DNA of 64,000 nt, from positions 1 through 64,000 of the forward strand of contig WIDE01000022.1 of assembly GCA_015039315.1 (NCBI GenBank), in the 5' to 3' direction. This document shows positions 34,499 through 45,344 of this stretch, piece after piece. The first letter of the stretch is position 1. Each line of letters starts with the position of its first letter. The position numbers and the translations under genes were made by a program. The notes under the pieces were generated by a model. It worked only from the letters and a program-made list of their open reading frames with translations. It searched no databases and was not told the DNA's origin. Source of the stretch: Clavulina sp. PMI_390 (taxonomy: Eukaryota; Basidiomycota; Agaricomycetes; Cantharellales; Hydnaceae).

Positions 34499-36084
34499 GA
34501 GGGACCAAGCGACAGTCGTGAAAGCGGAAGACAGAGGCTTTCGGCGGGAGGAAGAGGAGGAGAGGAAGGAGGAGAAGGGACGGAAGAGGCTTGCTGCGCG
34601 TGCTTGTGCCAGCTCAAACAGGGTATTATTGTTCGCTTTCACTTCTCGGATGATACTAAGGTGGCAAAGTGGGGTGGGGATATGAATGACAAGGACAAAT
34701 AACCCGCGCAACACCCGAGGAAATCGACGATCACGCCCCATCCTCCAATATTTCCCTTTCGCACGTCCCTTCTAACCCATCATCCACCCTCTCCCGTTAT
34801 TACAAAAAGATATCTCTTATCTCTAGATCTTTTCTGAGTCCTGCTATGCGTCCGCAGCCTGTCCACGCATGCACCGCGTGTGCCTCACTCTCGATCGTGA
34901 TGATTCCCATGGTGAACAACGCATGCTGCACGCCGTCCCACCACAATACAATCCCACACTGTGCTCCTCCCTTTATTCAAATCATTGCAAACGAACATGA
35001 TTGGCCAAGCGCTCGGCACCTATTCTGAGCTTCGAATGCATGTGGGGAGTCGAGTTTCCGACACAAACTATCCTCCCCTTTATTATCGCTCAAATACATT
35101 ATTAAAAAAAATTGTCGACACAAGCTTCATGAGCTACTCCGCAGCCCTCTAACTTGAGAGAAGAGTTTCTCGGGGAGTCTGAGAATAGAGCCGAACTCGC
35201 CGAATTCTCCGTAGAATATCACACATGAAATTGATCACTATATTTCGCCGACCGCTCCTCCTTCTCGTCACGCATCTCGAAGCCACGTCACTCGTACGAA
35301 ACGAAAATCAGGCTACATTACCTCACGCGGGCTAGCGCGAATTGACGTCATACGGTGGTGGGTCACGCATTCTCGCACGTTGGTCTAGAGCGTGCGGAAG
35401 TTTTGTGGATGATTTTCCCAAATTTATTTTTTCCCATTTCAAACGCATTCAAAACATGAGCATCGGAGCTCGACATGAACCGCACCCTGGGGAGCGGGAC
35501 CAATGCACAGGAGGACGACGAGATCGTCTCATGTGTATGACAGCAATTGTACTGGTGGGCCTGGCTCAGCGAACGCTATCTTCATGCGGACTTAATGTTG
35601 AACTGGCATGCCCGGCCGTGGGCCCTCTCACGCGCGTGTTCGCCCTTCTAGGACAGTGGCTTTATTGCCCTAAATAATTCGCTCTCTATTGTGTCTCTAG
35701 CATGTGCGTTTTGAGGGGTCTGTCTGGATCGTGCACAAGGAAGCCAGTCAGTCAGCGATCACGTGCCAGGACCAGTATGTATGCCATCGTTGGATCGCGA
35801 AACGCCGAGCATCTGCAGAAGGTTGCGACGATTACCCTCACAAGTATAAGATGAGAGACCCCACAGACGCCCAATGCGCATCCCTAGATGTCTCCATTCC
35901 TTATGCTCTAGCGCAAACCAGCTTTGCGCGCTCCGAACCGAGCTCCCGATCGAGATTTGCTGTTGTGGAGTGCAAGCCAAAGACCTCACCTTCTCGGAAA
36001 CATAAAACTTCACGTACGGTTATTCAGTAGAGTTTCTTGCACTCGTGAAGTGGTAAATGCCATTGTGCCGAGAAACATTTTTGC
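34499..36084. other. Intergenic, no gene seen
   Basis: About 1.6 kb, including the promoter of the lysozyme-like gene. Short open frames on both strands lack family similarity or splice support. I see no tRNA-like cloverleaf. Confidence 0.4.
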
Positions 36085-36250
36085 GGTCGATCGACATATA
36101 TTTCCTCAACGCCCATCGAAGACTTCGCTCGATCTCTCTTTCTAATGAGGCTTGGTCTATGATATTTGAAGCTCTGGCAAGCAACTCATTGAACCGCTTT
36201 CCGCATTCCCATACATCGTCATACATCGTCTCGGACCAACTAGTCCCATA
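36085..36250 (+). pseudogene. Relic of exon 2 of a subfamily B F-box gene
   Basis: The plus strand reads H-R-R-L-R-S-I-S-L-S-N-E-A-W-S-M-I-F-E-A-L, then R-F-P-H. This parallels the exon 2 opening of the B genes at 36796 (L-L-H-S-I-S-I-T-N-E-P-W, then C-E-A-L) and 12136 (R-L-Y-E-I-S-L-S-N-P-P-W, then S-F-P-H-F). No F-box exon or later exons can be recognised around it. Confidence 0.65.
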
Positions 36251-36795
36251 GCCTATGGGGGCTAGCTAGGCTCTAAGCTCACCAGGGACCTTTTGAGTGG
36301 GACTCCCAACTTGCGAGCTACGCCTTCGATATATCAGCGTATCATGAGAGTCATATATACTTTGCATAATATGACCAAGCTAATGCTCGCGAGGGGAAGC
36401 GTTCGGCTACCTGATAAATCCTTGATGTGATGCATCTCCCCCTTGCTCAACAACGGTACAGCTACCCCAAACTCAATTCCCATTGGAAGCGCAGACTAAA
36501 GTGGTCCTGGCATTGTCGAAGCTCTGCAGGCGGTGATACATGGGCTTCTCGTCCAATCCCAACCTTACCACTGCTAGGCCCAGTCGGCTCGATTGTTGAT
36601 TACTCAGGTCATGAGCACATCCTCGCCCTCGTCGGAATCAACAATACTGTTCGCAGACGAGAACTAGTAAAGACGATAGGACACATTTCGAATCAATGTG
36701 CACACTGTCGTGCGGCCGAACCGCCACGCCTGTCAGGGAAAATGTTCACATCACGTGCTGGCTTAATGCTACCCTACCGACGTCGCGAACGCTAA
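36251..36795. other. Intergenic, possible weak gene remnant
   Basis: A frame near 36590-36640 (H-E-H-I-L-A-L-V-G-I-N-N) faintly recalls exon 3 of subfamily B, but the match is too short to call. Confidence 0.25.
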
Positions 36796-38690
36796 ATGAG
36801 CAATAACGTTTCGTTGCCCCGGACTCGCTCATCGTTCACACTACTTGAGCGGCTGCGAAAGCGGCCGCCAACAGCAACACCCTCAGCTCCGAGCCCACAA
36901 ACGAATGGCACCTTCTACAAGCTTCCAACTGAGCTGCTCATCGCGATTTTCTGCTGTGGACTTGACGCCAAGGATATTATTTCCCTCGGACGAGTACGCG
37001 TTTTTCATTCATGGTGCACGAGCGTATGATCTACTGATCCATGCTTTCGTCTCATCCCCTGTAGACCTGCCGATTGCTTCACTCCATTTCTATCACCAAC
37101 GAGCCATGGACCGTCGTCTGTGAAGCGCTCACCAACGACATTTCTCATCACTCTCCCCCATTTGTGCCTCCCGTGTTGACCAATCCCTCGCCACTAGAAA
37201 AGCGGAAGTCGTCTCGGGAGTTGAAGCCTCCGGCTGTCCCCAAGGGCACACCCGTTGAAACCGCTCAAACATACTGCAAGCGAATACTGAAAATCCGGAA
37301 CGCCCTCCGGGCCCCGGAACCTGGGGACCCCTTTCTACCTTCGATCCACGCATCAGGCTCTCCATTGATGCGCTGCCGCTCCGCTGATTTTATCACCATG
37401 TCAATGAGCGCGGAAGGCGACGCACTTGCTATTGCATTGATGCACGAGGTTCGAATCGTCGACTTGATAACCCTGCGTACGACCACAGTCACCTTGGCTC
37501 GAAAGAAAAACCGTGGCTCTCTTCCGACCAAGCCATTGATTCAAATTATGGTCGTAACACTCAATGGCCGAAGAAATGCTTTTATCGAAACAAACTTATT
37601 GTAAGATCCCATACCTTTTGGCATTTTATTGAATTGCTCACGCGAATGCCTGCTTGTGCATCCCATTTCAGCAGTCGAAACGGTTTATCAAGTGGACATT
37701 TGGTCCCTTTGGACTCNNNNNNNNNNNNNNNNNNNNNNNNNNNNNNNNNNNNNNNNNNNNNNNNNNNNNNNNNNNNNNNNNNNNNNNNNNNNNNNNNNNN
37801 NNNNNNNNNNNNNNNNNNNNNNNNNNNNNNNNNNNNNNNNNNNNNNNNNNNNNNNNNNNNNNNNNNNNNNNNNNNNNNNNNNNNNNNNNNNNNNNNNNNN
37901 NNNNNNNNNNNNNNNNNNNNNNNNNNNNNNNNNNNNNNNNNNNNNNNNNNNNNNNNNNNNNNNNNNNNNNNNNNNNNNNNNNNNNNNNNNNNNNNNNNNN
38001 NNNNNNNNNNNNNNNNNNNNNNNNNNNNNNNNNNNNNNNNNNNNNNNNNNNNNNNNNNNNNNNNNNNNNNNNNNNNNNNNNNNNNNNNNNNNNNNNNNNN
38101 NNNNNNNNNNNNNNNNNNNNNNNNNNNNNNNNNNNNNNNNNNNNNNNNNNNNNNNNNNNNNNNNNNNNNNNNNNNNNNNNNNNNNNNNNNNNNNNNNNNN
38201 NNNNNNNNNNNNNNNNNNNNNNNNNNNNNNNNNNNNNNNNNNNNNNNNNNNNNNNNNNNNNNNNNNNNNNNNNNNNNNNNNNNNNNNNNNNNNNNNNNNN
38301 NNNNNNNNNNNNNNNNNNNNNNNNNNNNNNNNNNNNNNNNNNNNNNNNNNNNNNNNNNNNNNNNNNNNNNNNNNNNNNNNNNNNNNNNNNNNNNNNNNNN
38401 NNNNNNNNNNNNNNNNNNNNNNNNNNNNNNNNNNNNNNNNNNNNNNNNNNNNNNNNNNNNNNNNNNNNNNNGATTATCTGGTGCTTTCGACTACCACACC
38501 GTCGCGCAACGTGAGCCGGACCCTTCGAATATTTCGGGATGAGAAGGAGTCGTCCCATGGCCTTCTCAAACCTGGAGCCTTGGGCGATGCAGTTGTAGAC
38601 TTTGCTTGGAGTGATGCTGGAGGTCGAGTTGCTGTACAATCCAGCGAAGATGGCGGAAGATATACACTCATCGATCTATACACGTTTTAA
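36796..38690 (+). CDS. F-box protein, subfamily B, interrupted by an assembly gap
   Basis: Exon 1, 36796-36993, encodes 66 residues with the F-box at residue 43 (L-P-T-E-L-L-I-A-I-F-C-C). Exon 2, 37065-37600, starts T-C-R-L-L-H-S-I-S and includes the F-I-T-M-S-M-S-A-E-G-D block. Exon 3 begins at 37672 after a TTTCAG acceptor and runs into 755 Ns. After the gap the last exon resumes with D-Y-L-V-L-S-T-T and ends A-W-S-D-A-G-G-R-V-A-V and D-L-Y-T-F at 38690. Intron phases that can be seen (0, then 2) match the family. Everything visible is intact, and its paralogue at 12136 is 543 residues. The missing part is the end of exon 3, intron 3 and the first two thirds of exon 4. Confidence 0.8.
37717..38471. 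other. Assembly gap (755 Ns)
   Basis: Run of N inside the subfamily B gene; sequence unknown. Confidence 1.
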
Positions 38691-38822
38691 TATTCCATAA
38701 CGATAACGTTACGCAGTTTTGTAGTGCTCATGGAAGTGGTAGGAGCTTGGAGGACCGGTCACGTGTACCCGCGTGAGAATAAAAGTGAATGTTTTCCATC
38801 ACCACAGTTGGGCTCCAGAACA

Positions 38823-40771
38823 ATGAAAGGTGTAAAACAGTCCGTTTCACAAATATTACACACATCTTCATTTTCGCGCTTCACAAAGGATCGCGCGCAG
38901 TCTTTATCAGAATCTCAGAATGATCGGAGATTCCGTGTTTGTCTTGCGACACTCCCGGAAGACGTCATCATCGACATATACTGCCACTTGCATGAGCCTA
39001 GAGATATCGTTGCCGTTGGTAAAGTGTGTTGTGACTCTCTTGAGTTTCATCCTGCTCTGACCTTGTAGCTATATATATACTGCTGCACTTCTTGAATAGA
39101 CCTGCCGTCGATTATACGAAATATCCCTGGTGGATCTCCCGTGGACTGAGCTATGGTGTCGTCTTGCCGACCGACGTGTTTTTCCCCCAATGCGCCCACG
39201 CCCCGAGACCTTCAAAGGACCCCTGGATAAGCTCGAGGGGCCATTACTCGGCCAGACACTCCTTCATCAGTCCCCTTCATGGTATTTTGGACTAGAATTA
39301 ACTAGCACCGAGTCCGAAACTGCCCGGTGCCGCATGCAACGAGTGCTAGAGATCCACCACCGTCTACATGCACGCGAGCATCAGATACACGCACTAGAGA
39401 TTGCTCAGCCCGTTCGCGATTGCCCAGCGAATGAATTCATCTCGATGTCAATGACGTCTGGAGGCGAAGTGCTTGTTGTGGGGCTTCTGTCTGGATTAAT
39501 TGTCGTGGATCTACGATATAAAACAAAATTCACACTGCAGCTTGCGCACTCAGACACCCATCATCCGTATATGCGGAAGATGGTAACAGCCATGTCCGAG
39601 TATGAGGGAGCTGCAGGCGTTTTGATTGCTGGAAAGCTTATGTGAGTGCCACTACCAGATACCGGAGCATGTTCATGAATTCTTTTGGTTGCCAGCGATG
39701 ACTCAAAAATATCCATATTGTTCCAAGAGCTTCCTCAGCATGAGACACCTTTGGGTGTCCCTAACTACGTAATACTTCTTGACATACCCGTCCCGCCACC
39801 CAAAATCACGTCAATGCTCAAGATTGCCAGAGGCTACCTCTTCTTTATCACAATGGTCACAGATCCCGCCGCACACAGCTTTTATGAAGTCAATGCATTT
39901 AACTTGTGCTCAAAGCAGACCATTACTGTAGTGCATACCGTACGTGGTTCTTCGATATCATCCCTGTTTTGGCTGACACGACTCTCTCTAGGATCTTGAA
40001 ATCGTTCAGGATGCCGAAGTTGTTGACGATCAACTATTTCTGTGTTTCTATTCGGGCCATATTGGACAACACAGATTGAAGCGGGAAGCTGAGCATCTTA
40101 CCTCACACATGTATCGCATTCATTCTCATAGTGAGGCTCCATCACAACACATCTACTGCAACTTCAATGTCGATGCTCTCGCGTCTGACCAAGGCGATTA
40201 TTCTCTTGAATTCCGATGCTGGAGGCTCCTACCAAGCTACACCGTTACAAAGTCTCTCACAGTGAATCTTATTGCTTCTCCTGTGGGGGTGAGACGACCC
40301 GGTTATGCCCCTCCGCCTCCCTCAATGTTCCCAAAGTTCACATTTGACTCCTCACATTTCCCTCCGATGAATACCGAAGGATCACCAACCCATCCTTCCA
40401 GTCTCTCACGGTTGACCTCGCGACTTCGCAATTCCAGAGAGTATTTCATCCACCGTTGCTCCCAAGCCGGACAGTCAACCCTGCTCAGTCAAATTCGCTT
40501 GAGAGATGGAGATGCGGACGTATTCATGCTGAGTTATGCCCCACAAGCAGGATTGAATGGTGGTCGTGGCAGGGAGACAGAACCTTGGATGACACGGTAC
40601 AAGGCGGTCCACTTGGAGAATCGAGAAGGTATCTCGATGCTTTTCACCGCTTCCGCGAAGCAAAAAGAATTTGTCCGTGACTTCCTGTGGAACGAGTGGA
40701 CGGGGAACATGGTTATTGCCAGTGTAAATGCAGCATCAGCGATGCTCACTGTTGCTATCTATCGAATGTGA
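38823..40771 (+). CDS. F-box protein, subfamily A (copy A9, plus strand)
   Basis: Exons 38823-39023, 39100-39641, 39696-39939 and 39992-40771 sum to 1767 bases, 588 residues. I chose Met 38823 (M-K-G-V-K-Q-S) over the in-frame Met at 38724 because it aligns with the M-K-x-I-K starts of copies A1 and A2. F-box at residue 44 (L-P-E-D-V-I-I-D-I-Y-C), then T-C-R-R-L-Y-E-I-S and P-W-T-E-L-W-C-R-L-A. Exon 3 gives I-S-I-L-F-Q-E-L-P. The last exon carries G-Q-S-T-L-L-S-Q-I, S-Y-A-P-Q-A-G-L-N-G-G-R-G and F-L-W-N-E-W-T-G-N. It lies just downstream of the B gene and is head-to-tail with copy A10. Confidence 0.86.
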
Positions 40772-41071
40772 TCTTGTTCCCATCCTGTAAAATCTCTTTT
40801 TGGGAGGGACTACCGGTAGATGATTTCAACTGCAAAGAATGGAGATCTATGCTCCAAAGCTCAGTCGTGGGAGTGATCATGAATGTTCAATCAGGTGTGC
40901 GGCTGAGGAAACACCCATTGATATGCCTGAGGGCAAGGACTCGTTATGTAATCAATTTGCAGTGCGGGTTGCCGTACCACTTCGTACTGCCGTGCACCGC
41001 TTGCGGGAGGCCAGAGCAAACCTCCTGTTGTCTGTCATCCTCCTTGATGTTCACGAGAATTTGTTAAGGGA

Positions 41072-42976
41072 ATGGAACGCATCAAAAAGCTCGCGTTAAG
41101 GCGCATATTCTCTCTGCGGAATGTCCTATATGCTAGTGACAATAGAGAAGCAAAGACGCTATGCCTGTCAAATCTCCCTGATGATATTCTTGTCTGTATC
41201 CTTTGTTACGCGGCGACCGAGCCCCGAAACCTTGTTATTTTTGGTCAGGTATGTTCTGGTTCTAGATCGTGCTGGTACTGAGTGGCCTCATCTCGTGGTT
41301 GTTCTCATGTTCAAAAAGACTTGCCGCCGGCTCCACGAGATATCTTTTGCGGATATCCCATGGATCAAACTGTGGCATCGTCTCGCCGAACGAGGCTCCC
41401 TTCCTCCAATACGGCTAGCGAACTATGAACGGCCTGTGGATCAGAGGGAGCCTTGCTCGCAAAAAACTGTCTTTAGTCAACTTCCTAACTGGAGCTGTGG
41501 GGTTCACTCTGGTGATTCCCGTGTCCATTCGACAAGAAGCCGCATGCGAAGGATTCTAGAAGCTCAACACCGTTTACATGCCACCAAACCCCGGATTTCT
41601 GCGCACCAGATTGCTCCATCCATCTTCGATTGCACTCCAAGCAGCTTTGTAGCAATGTCAATGACTGCTGGAGGAGAAGCGCTTGTGATATGGACGTTAT
41701 CGGGCCTGTTCATTCTTGACCTCGAGTACGGAACAGAGTTCGCATTACACTTTGCGCATGACACAGAAACTATTGAAAGAGCGCAAATACCAAGAATGGC
41801 AGCTGCTATGTACCGTTATAAGGGATCTGTGGGAGTATTGATCGCGGGGAAGTTCAAGTGAGTTGCTTTCATATCGCGTGTCTAAGCATTGCTTAAGTTC
41901 TACCCACCACCAGCAACAGCTCGACACTCTCAGTGCTATATCAAGAAATACCTCAAAAGGGGATATCAAAGAATGTCCCAAACTATATCATCCTTCTGGA
42001 AATCCCCAGACCTACATCAGAACTAACGTCGAGGATACAAATTACCGCGGGTTACCTAATCTCTATCACCATCATCACCCCCTATGGTTATTCTGAAGTA
42101 CACGCGCTTAGTCTCAGCTCGGAGCAAATTATCAATGTAGTGCACAAGGTGTGTAGTTCCTAGTAATATGCGACCTTTATGCTTACGGCCGCTATTCTTC
42201 AGGATCACCGCATGATTCAAGCTGCCAATATCATCGGTAACAAGCTGTTTTTGGGTTTCAGCTCAGGCCACGCTGGGGAACACAGACTAGAAATGGCCTC
42301 GGGGGACTTTACTTCAAGTTCTTATTTACTCCATTCCCCGAGCCAAACGTACTGGGGGCACTGGCACTATATGACTTCTGAGCCGTTCAACGCTCACGAT
42401 TGCAGGAGCTGCTCGCTTAGCTTTGCGCGTTGGAGCCTACAACATAGCTCTCCAAAAAGATTCGTAGCAAGGTTGGATTCCACTTACCTGGGTTCAGATT
42501 GTCCCATACACCCTGCCTCACCCACTGCTAGACCCGCAGTGATCACGCTGAATTCCTCGCATTTTGCTGCAATTAAGCCTAAATTATCATCATCGAATCC
42601 TCCTTCCCCTCTCACACGCATGACATCTGCATTCTGGGGTGAGAATCAGGAGTTCTCACACCAACGCTCCCTTGCCGGGCAGTCAACCCTGCTCAGTCAA
42701 CTTCGTGCAACCGGTATAGAAGCGGATGTATTCGTTCTCAGCCATACGCCGCAAGCAGGATCGAATGGTGGGCGTGGCCCACAGCCTGGACTCTGGGTTA
42801 CACATTACAAAGCTGTTGATTTGGAGACGCAGGAAGGCCCAAAGTTGTTCACTTCTTCTACAAAGCAACAGGAATCTATCCGCGACTTCTTGTGGAATGA
42901 GTGGACGGGCCAGATCGTCATTGCCAGTGTCAACGCGGCAAGTGGAACAATGAGTCTTGGTCTCTACCAAATTTGA
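41072..42976 (+). CDS. F-box protein, subfamily A (copy A10, plus strand)
   Basis: Exons 41072-41248, 41319-41857, 41914-42148 and 42203-42976 sum to 1725 bases, 574 residues, all sites canonical. The N-terminus M-E-R-I-K-K-L-A-L-R-R is basic, like that of A1 and A2. F-box at residue 35 (L-P-D-D-I-L-V-C-I-L-C), then T-C-R-R-L-H-E-I-S and P-W-I-K-L-W-H-R-L-A-E. Exon 3 has L-S-V-L-Y-Q-E-I-P. The last exon carries G-Q-S-T-L-L-S-Q-L, S-H-T-P-Q-A-G-S-N-G-G-R-G and F-L-W-N-E-W-T-G-Q-I-V. About 300 bases separate it from copy A9. SCF receptor role inferred from the family. Confidence 0.86.
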
Positions 42977-43203
42977 TCCATCTCCTTCCACATACCTATT
43001 TTTAGAGGCCTTGCTGATCCAAAAAAGGGTTGTTTGCTCGTAGTTAAGAGTTGTATGTGTAGATACGTGGTGCCTAATGAGCAGCTGATCATGATGAAAT
43101 ATCCCTGAACTTAGTTTGGAATTTTCAAGCGTCGGGTCCCTATCGTAAAGCCACCGTTTCAACCAGAGGCCAGAGGCTGTGGCACTAACTTGCACCGCTC
43201 CGC

Positions 43204-44256
43204 GATCATCCTCCCTGCTTCATGACTCGTCTTGAAACATTAAAGGTCTCTGGGCAGTTCATCATCCTCGTAGAGCGCTCTCCAGCTCTAGGGGACTGGT
43301 GGTACCTTATTCGAGTGTTGAACCTCATTACAGGCGAGAGATACTCACTTGTGAACACACAAGTGGTAAGTAACGCCATCGTCGGTGAATCACAGAATAT
43401 CTCAGAATACTTAACCAATTCCTGCTGAGGTTCTCAATCAGCCCTTTTCCGTTAGTGCCGAGATTATCAATAATACCTATCTGCTCGTTTACGCTGCCTA
43501 TTGCACTCGGTGTTATCCTATTGTGTCCCTTAAGAGCCATGATGACACCCAGTTACAATACGGGACAGCGACCCATATATAATGAAACCCTGTGGCCTGA
43601 TCGATCTCCCAAGCCAGCTCTCTCAAGATCCTGAGACAGGTAAACGCCGTCTAGATTTTTGGTCATTCTCATTGGAACGATCACAGCCCATGGCCGCATC
43701 TATGATCAGGCTGCATAAAGGTGCAAGCTTCACAGTGGATCAAGACCTGCGGAATATTTCGATACCAGTGCAAAATCCTTTGACGTTTCCCTACCACCCA
43801 GAACTCCTCTTCCCGGAACTTGAGGAAACAGCCACTCGAATCCGTAGTCCCCTATGGAGCCAAAGTGTTCGGCATCTCAAGATGCGCGTGTCAGGTTCGA
43901 TACAGGGCTCTAATCGCATTCTCACGTGCATTGGTCCAGCATCTGGATCCCTACCCAAACGTGACTACCTCAAGTTCCCAAGCTACCGCGCCATCAAATC
44001 CGCATACCCGCGCAGAGCATTTGGGTTCACATAGCTTTCACCTAGAGGAGATTCGCTCACCCACACACCCATTCGTATCATCCCGAGGATTATAAAGAAC
44101 GGGAAGCGCACCGAGGGGTCGGCGAATAACCACCACCCGGTCGATATTTGGAATTTCGCGTGGGATGAATTTTCAGGACGCATAGCAATCTGTGCATTCA
44201 AGCCGGAACGAGGGATGACCATCACACTGTATCGTATTCGTGTGCCAGAGGCATAG
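43204..44256 (+). pseudogene. 5'-truncated F-box superfamily copy, subfamily C
   Basis: The similarity to the intact C gene at 47885-49949 begins abruptly inside exon 3 (L-K-V-S-G-Q-F-I-I-L-V-E-R, W-Y-L-I-R-V) with no F-box exon or exon 2 before it. A GT donor follows near 43367. In the next exon the frame breaks around 43575-43582, where TAA and TGA occur before the family sequence L-P-S-Q-L-S-Q-D-P-E-T-G resumes in another frame. A further stop follows at 44034, yet the tail (W-D-E-F-S-G-R-I-A-I-C, T-L-Y-R-I) is still recognisable to 44256. Upstream sequence is the 3' flank of copy A10, so the truncation point marks a rearrangement breakpoint. Confidence 0.75.
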
Positions 44257-45344
44257 CTTATCTGGTTCTGAGTATTGCAGGCATGGTGCTTGACGCGAAG
44301 GGGCCAGAACGGTGGTCCATAACGGTGGTCCATGGTCGAAACAGCTCATGACGTCCACATACTGCTGTACGCATTTATTGGAGAGTAGGAAAGGCCAATC
44401 AAAGTGAATATAGTCTAGAAGATATCCCTATCGAAGCGGCAAAGGATATATCTTATCCTTTGCATTCGTCATTGTAATCTTCCCATTACTATTGCTGGAA
44501 CCAATCACGGATAAGGCCGATGCTAACGGTGACGCTCAGCTGACCTCAGATCCATGGTCAAAGATCGAGCCTACACAGATATATGAGCCTCGGCGAGGCC
44601 GAACAGAATGGAAGGAGAGCGTGGCCTCCAGGGTTGGCAGCCTGAAGAAAGTGATTGTGAATGAGAGCAGTCTTTCGATCACCAAGTGTTTATTTGACAG
44701 TGGCAATATGAATGTCGAGAGTCAGAGTAAGTGCCAAGGGAGGATGTGAAAGAAAGACGATGTGCTAGTTCATCCTTAGTTTGAGTAGGTGGCTCCTGTT
44801 CTAGGTGCTTGAGATTGACGACACAGCCTTTTGGTGGCGAGCTATTATCGTGTGGAGCTTCTTAGCTGGAGTGGTTCGCATGATCAAGAAAACTCATTTT
44901 TGGCACTACTTATGGGACCTCAGCCCACTGATCCACAAAGACTTGGGGAAACTTGTGTAGTGATATGATCCCGAGCATTACCGAGCGTGGTTATGGTCGT
45001 CTCATGGCGATATTTCCAGAGGAGGCTCAATCTCATGGGGGAGAGGACTGTTTCGCCGCGATGACGAGGAAGTTCTTGCTTTTTGGGTTCAGAATCAACA
45101 TGATTGGCCGCGAAGCGCATTCACGTGAACAAGTCCCACGTCGACACTGTCTATTTGTATGCGCCCCCGAGGCTCGTGAACCACAAAGATTGTTACTCAC
45201 CATGTCTGGGTAATTATGCCATGCTTTACGGTGCTCGTCATTGCCAGGGACGGGTTACAATCACGTGAGACTCTCTGAGTACGCCTTATCTTAGCGCCAT
45301 GACTGCGGAAGTAATGCTCATTACAACCACCAAATCCATGCACG
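44257..45344. other. Intergenic, no supported gene
   Basis: About 1.1 kb. One open frame at 44492-44749 (85 codons) has no recognisable similarity or splice context, so I do not call it. The right part is the upstream region of the secreted protein gene. Confidence 0.4.

Noticed and set aside
34187..34741. Upstream Met at 34741 as start of the lysozyme-like gene
   Set aside because: It would place about 80 unrelated residues before a textbook signal peptide that begins at Met 34498.
36594..36640. Possible exon 3 remnant of subfamily B
   Set aside because: The resemblance covers about a dozen residues and could be chance.
44492..44749. 85-codon open frame between the C relic and the secreted protein gene
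   Set aside because: No family similarity, splice sites or coding pattern; too short to call.
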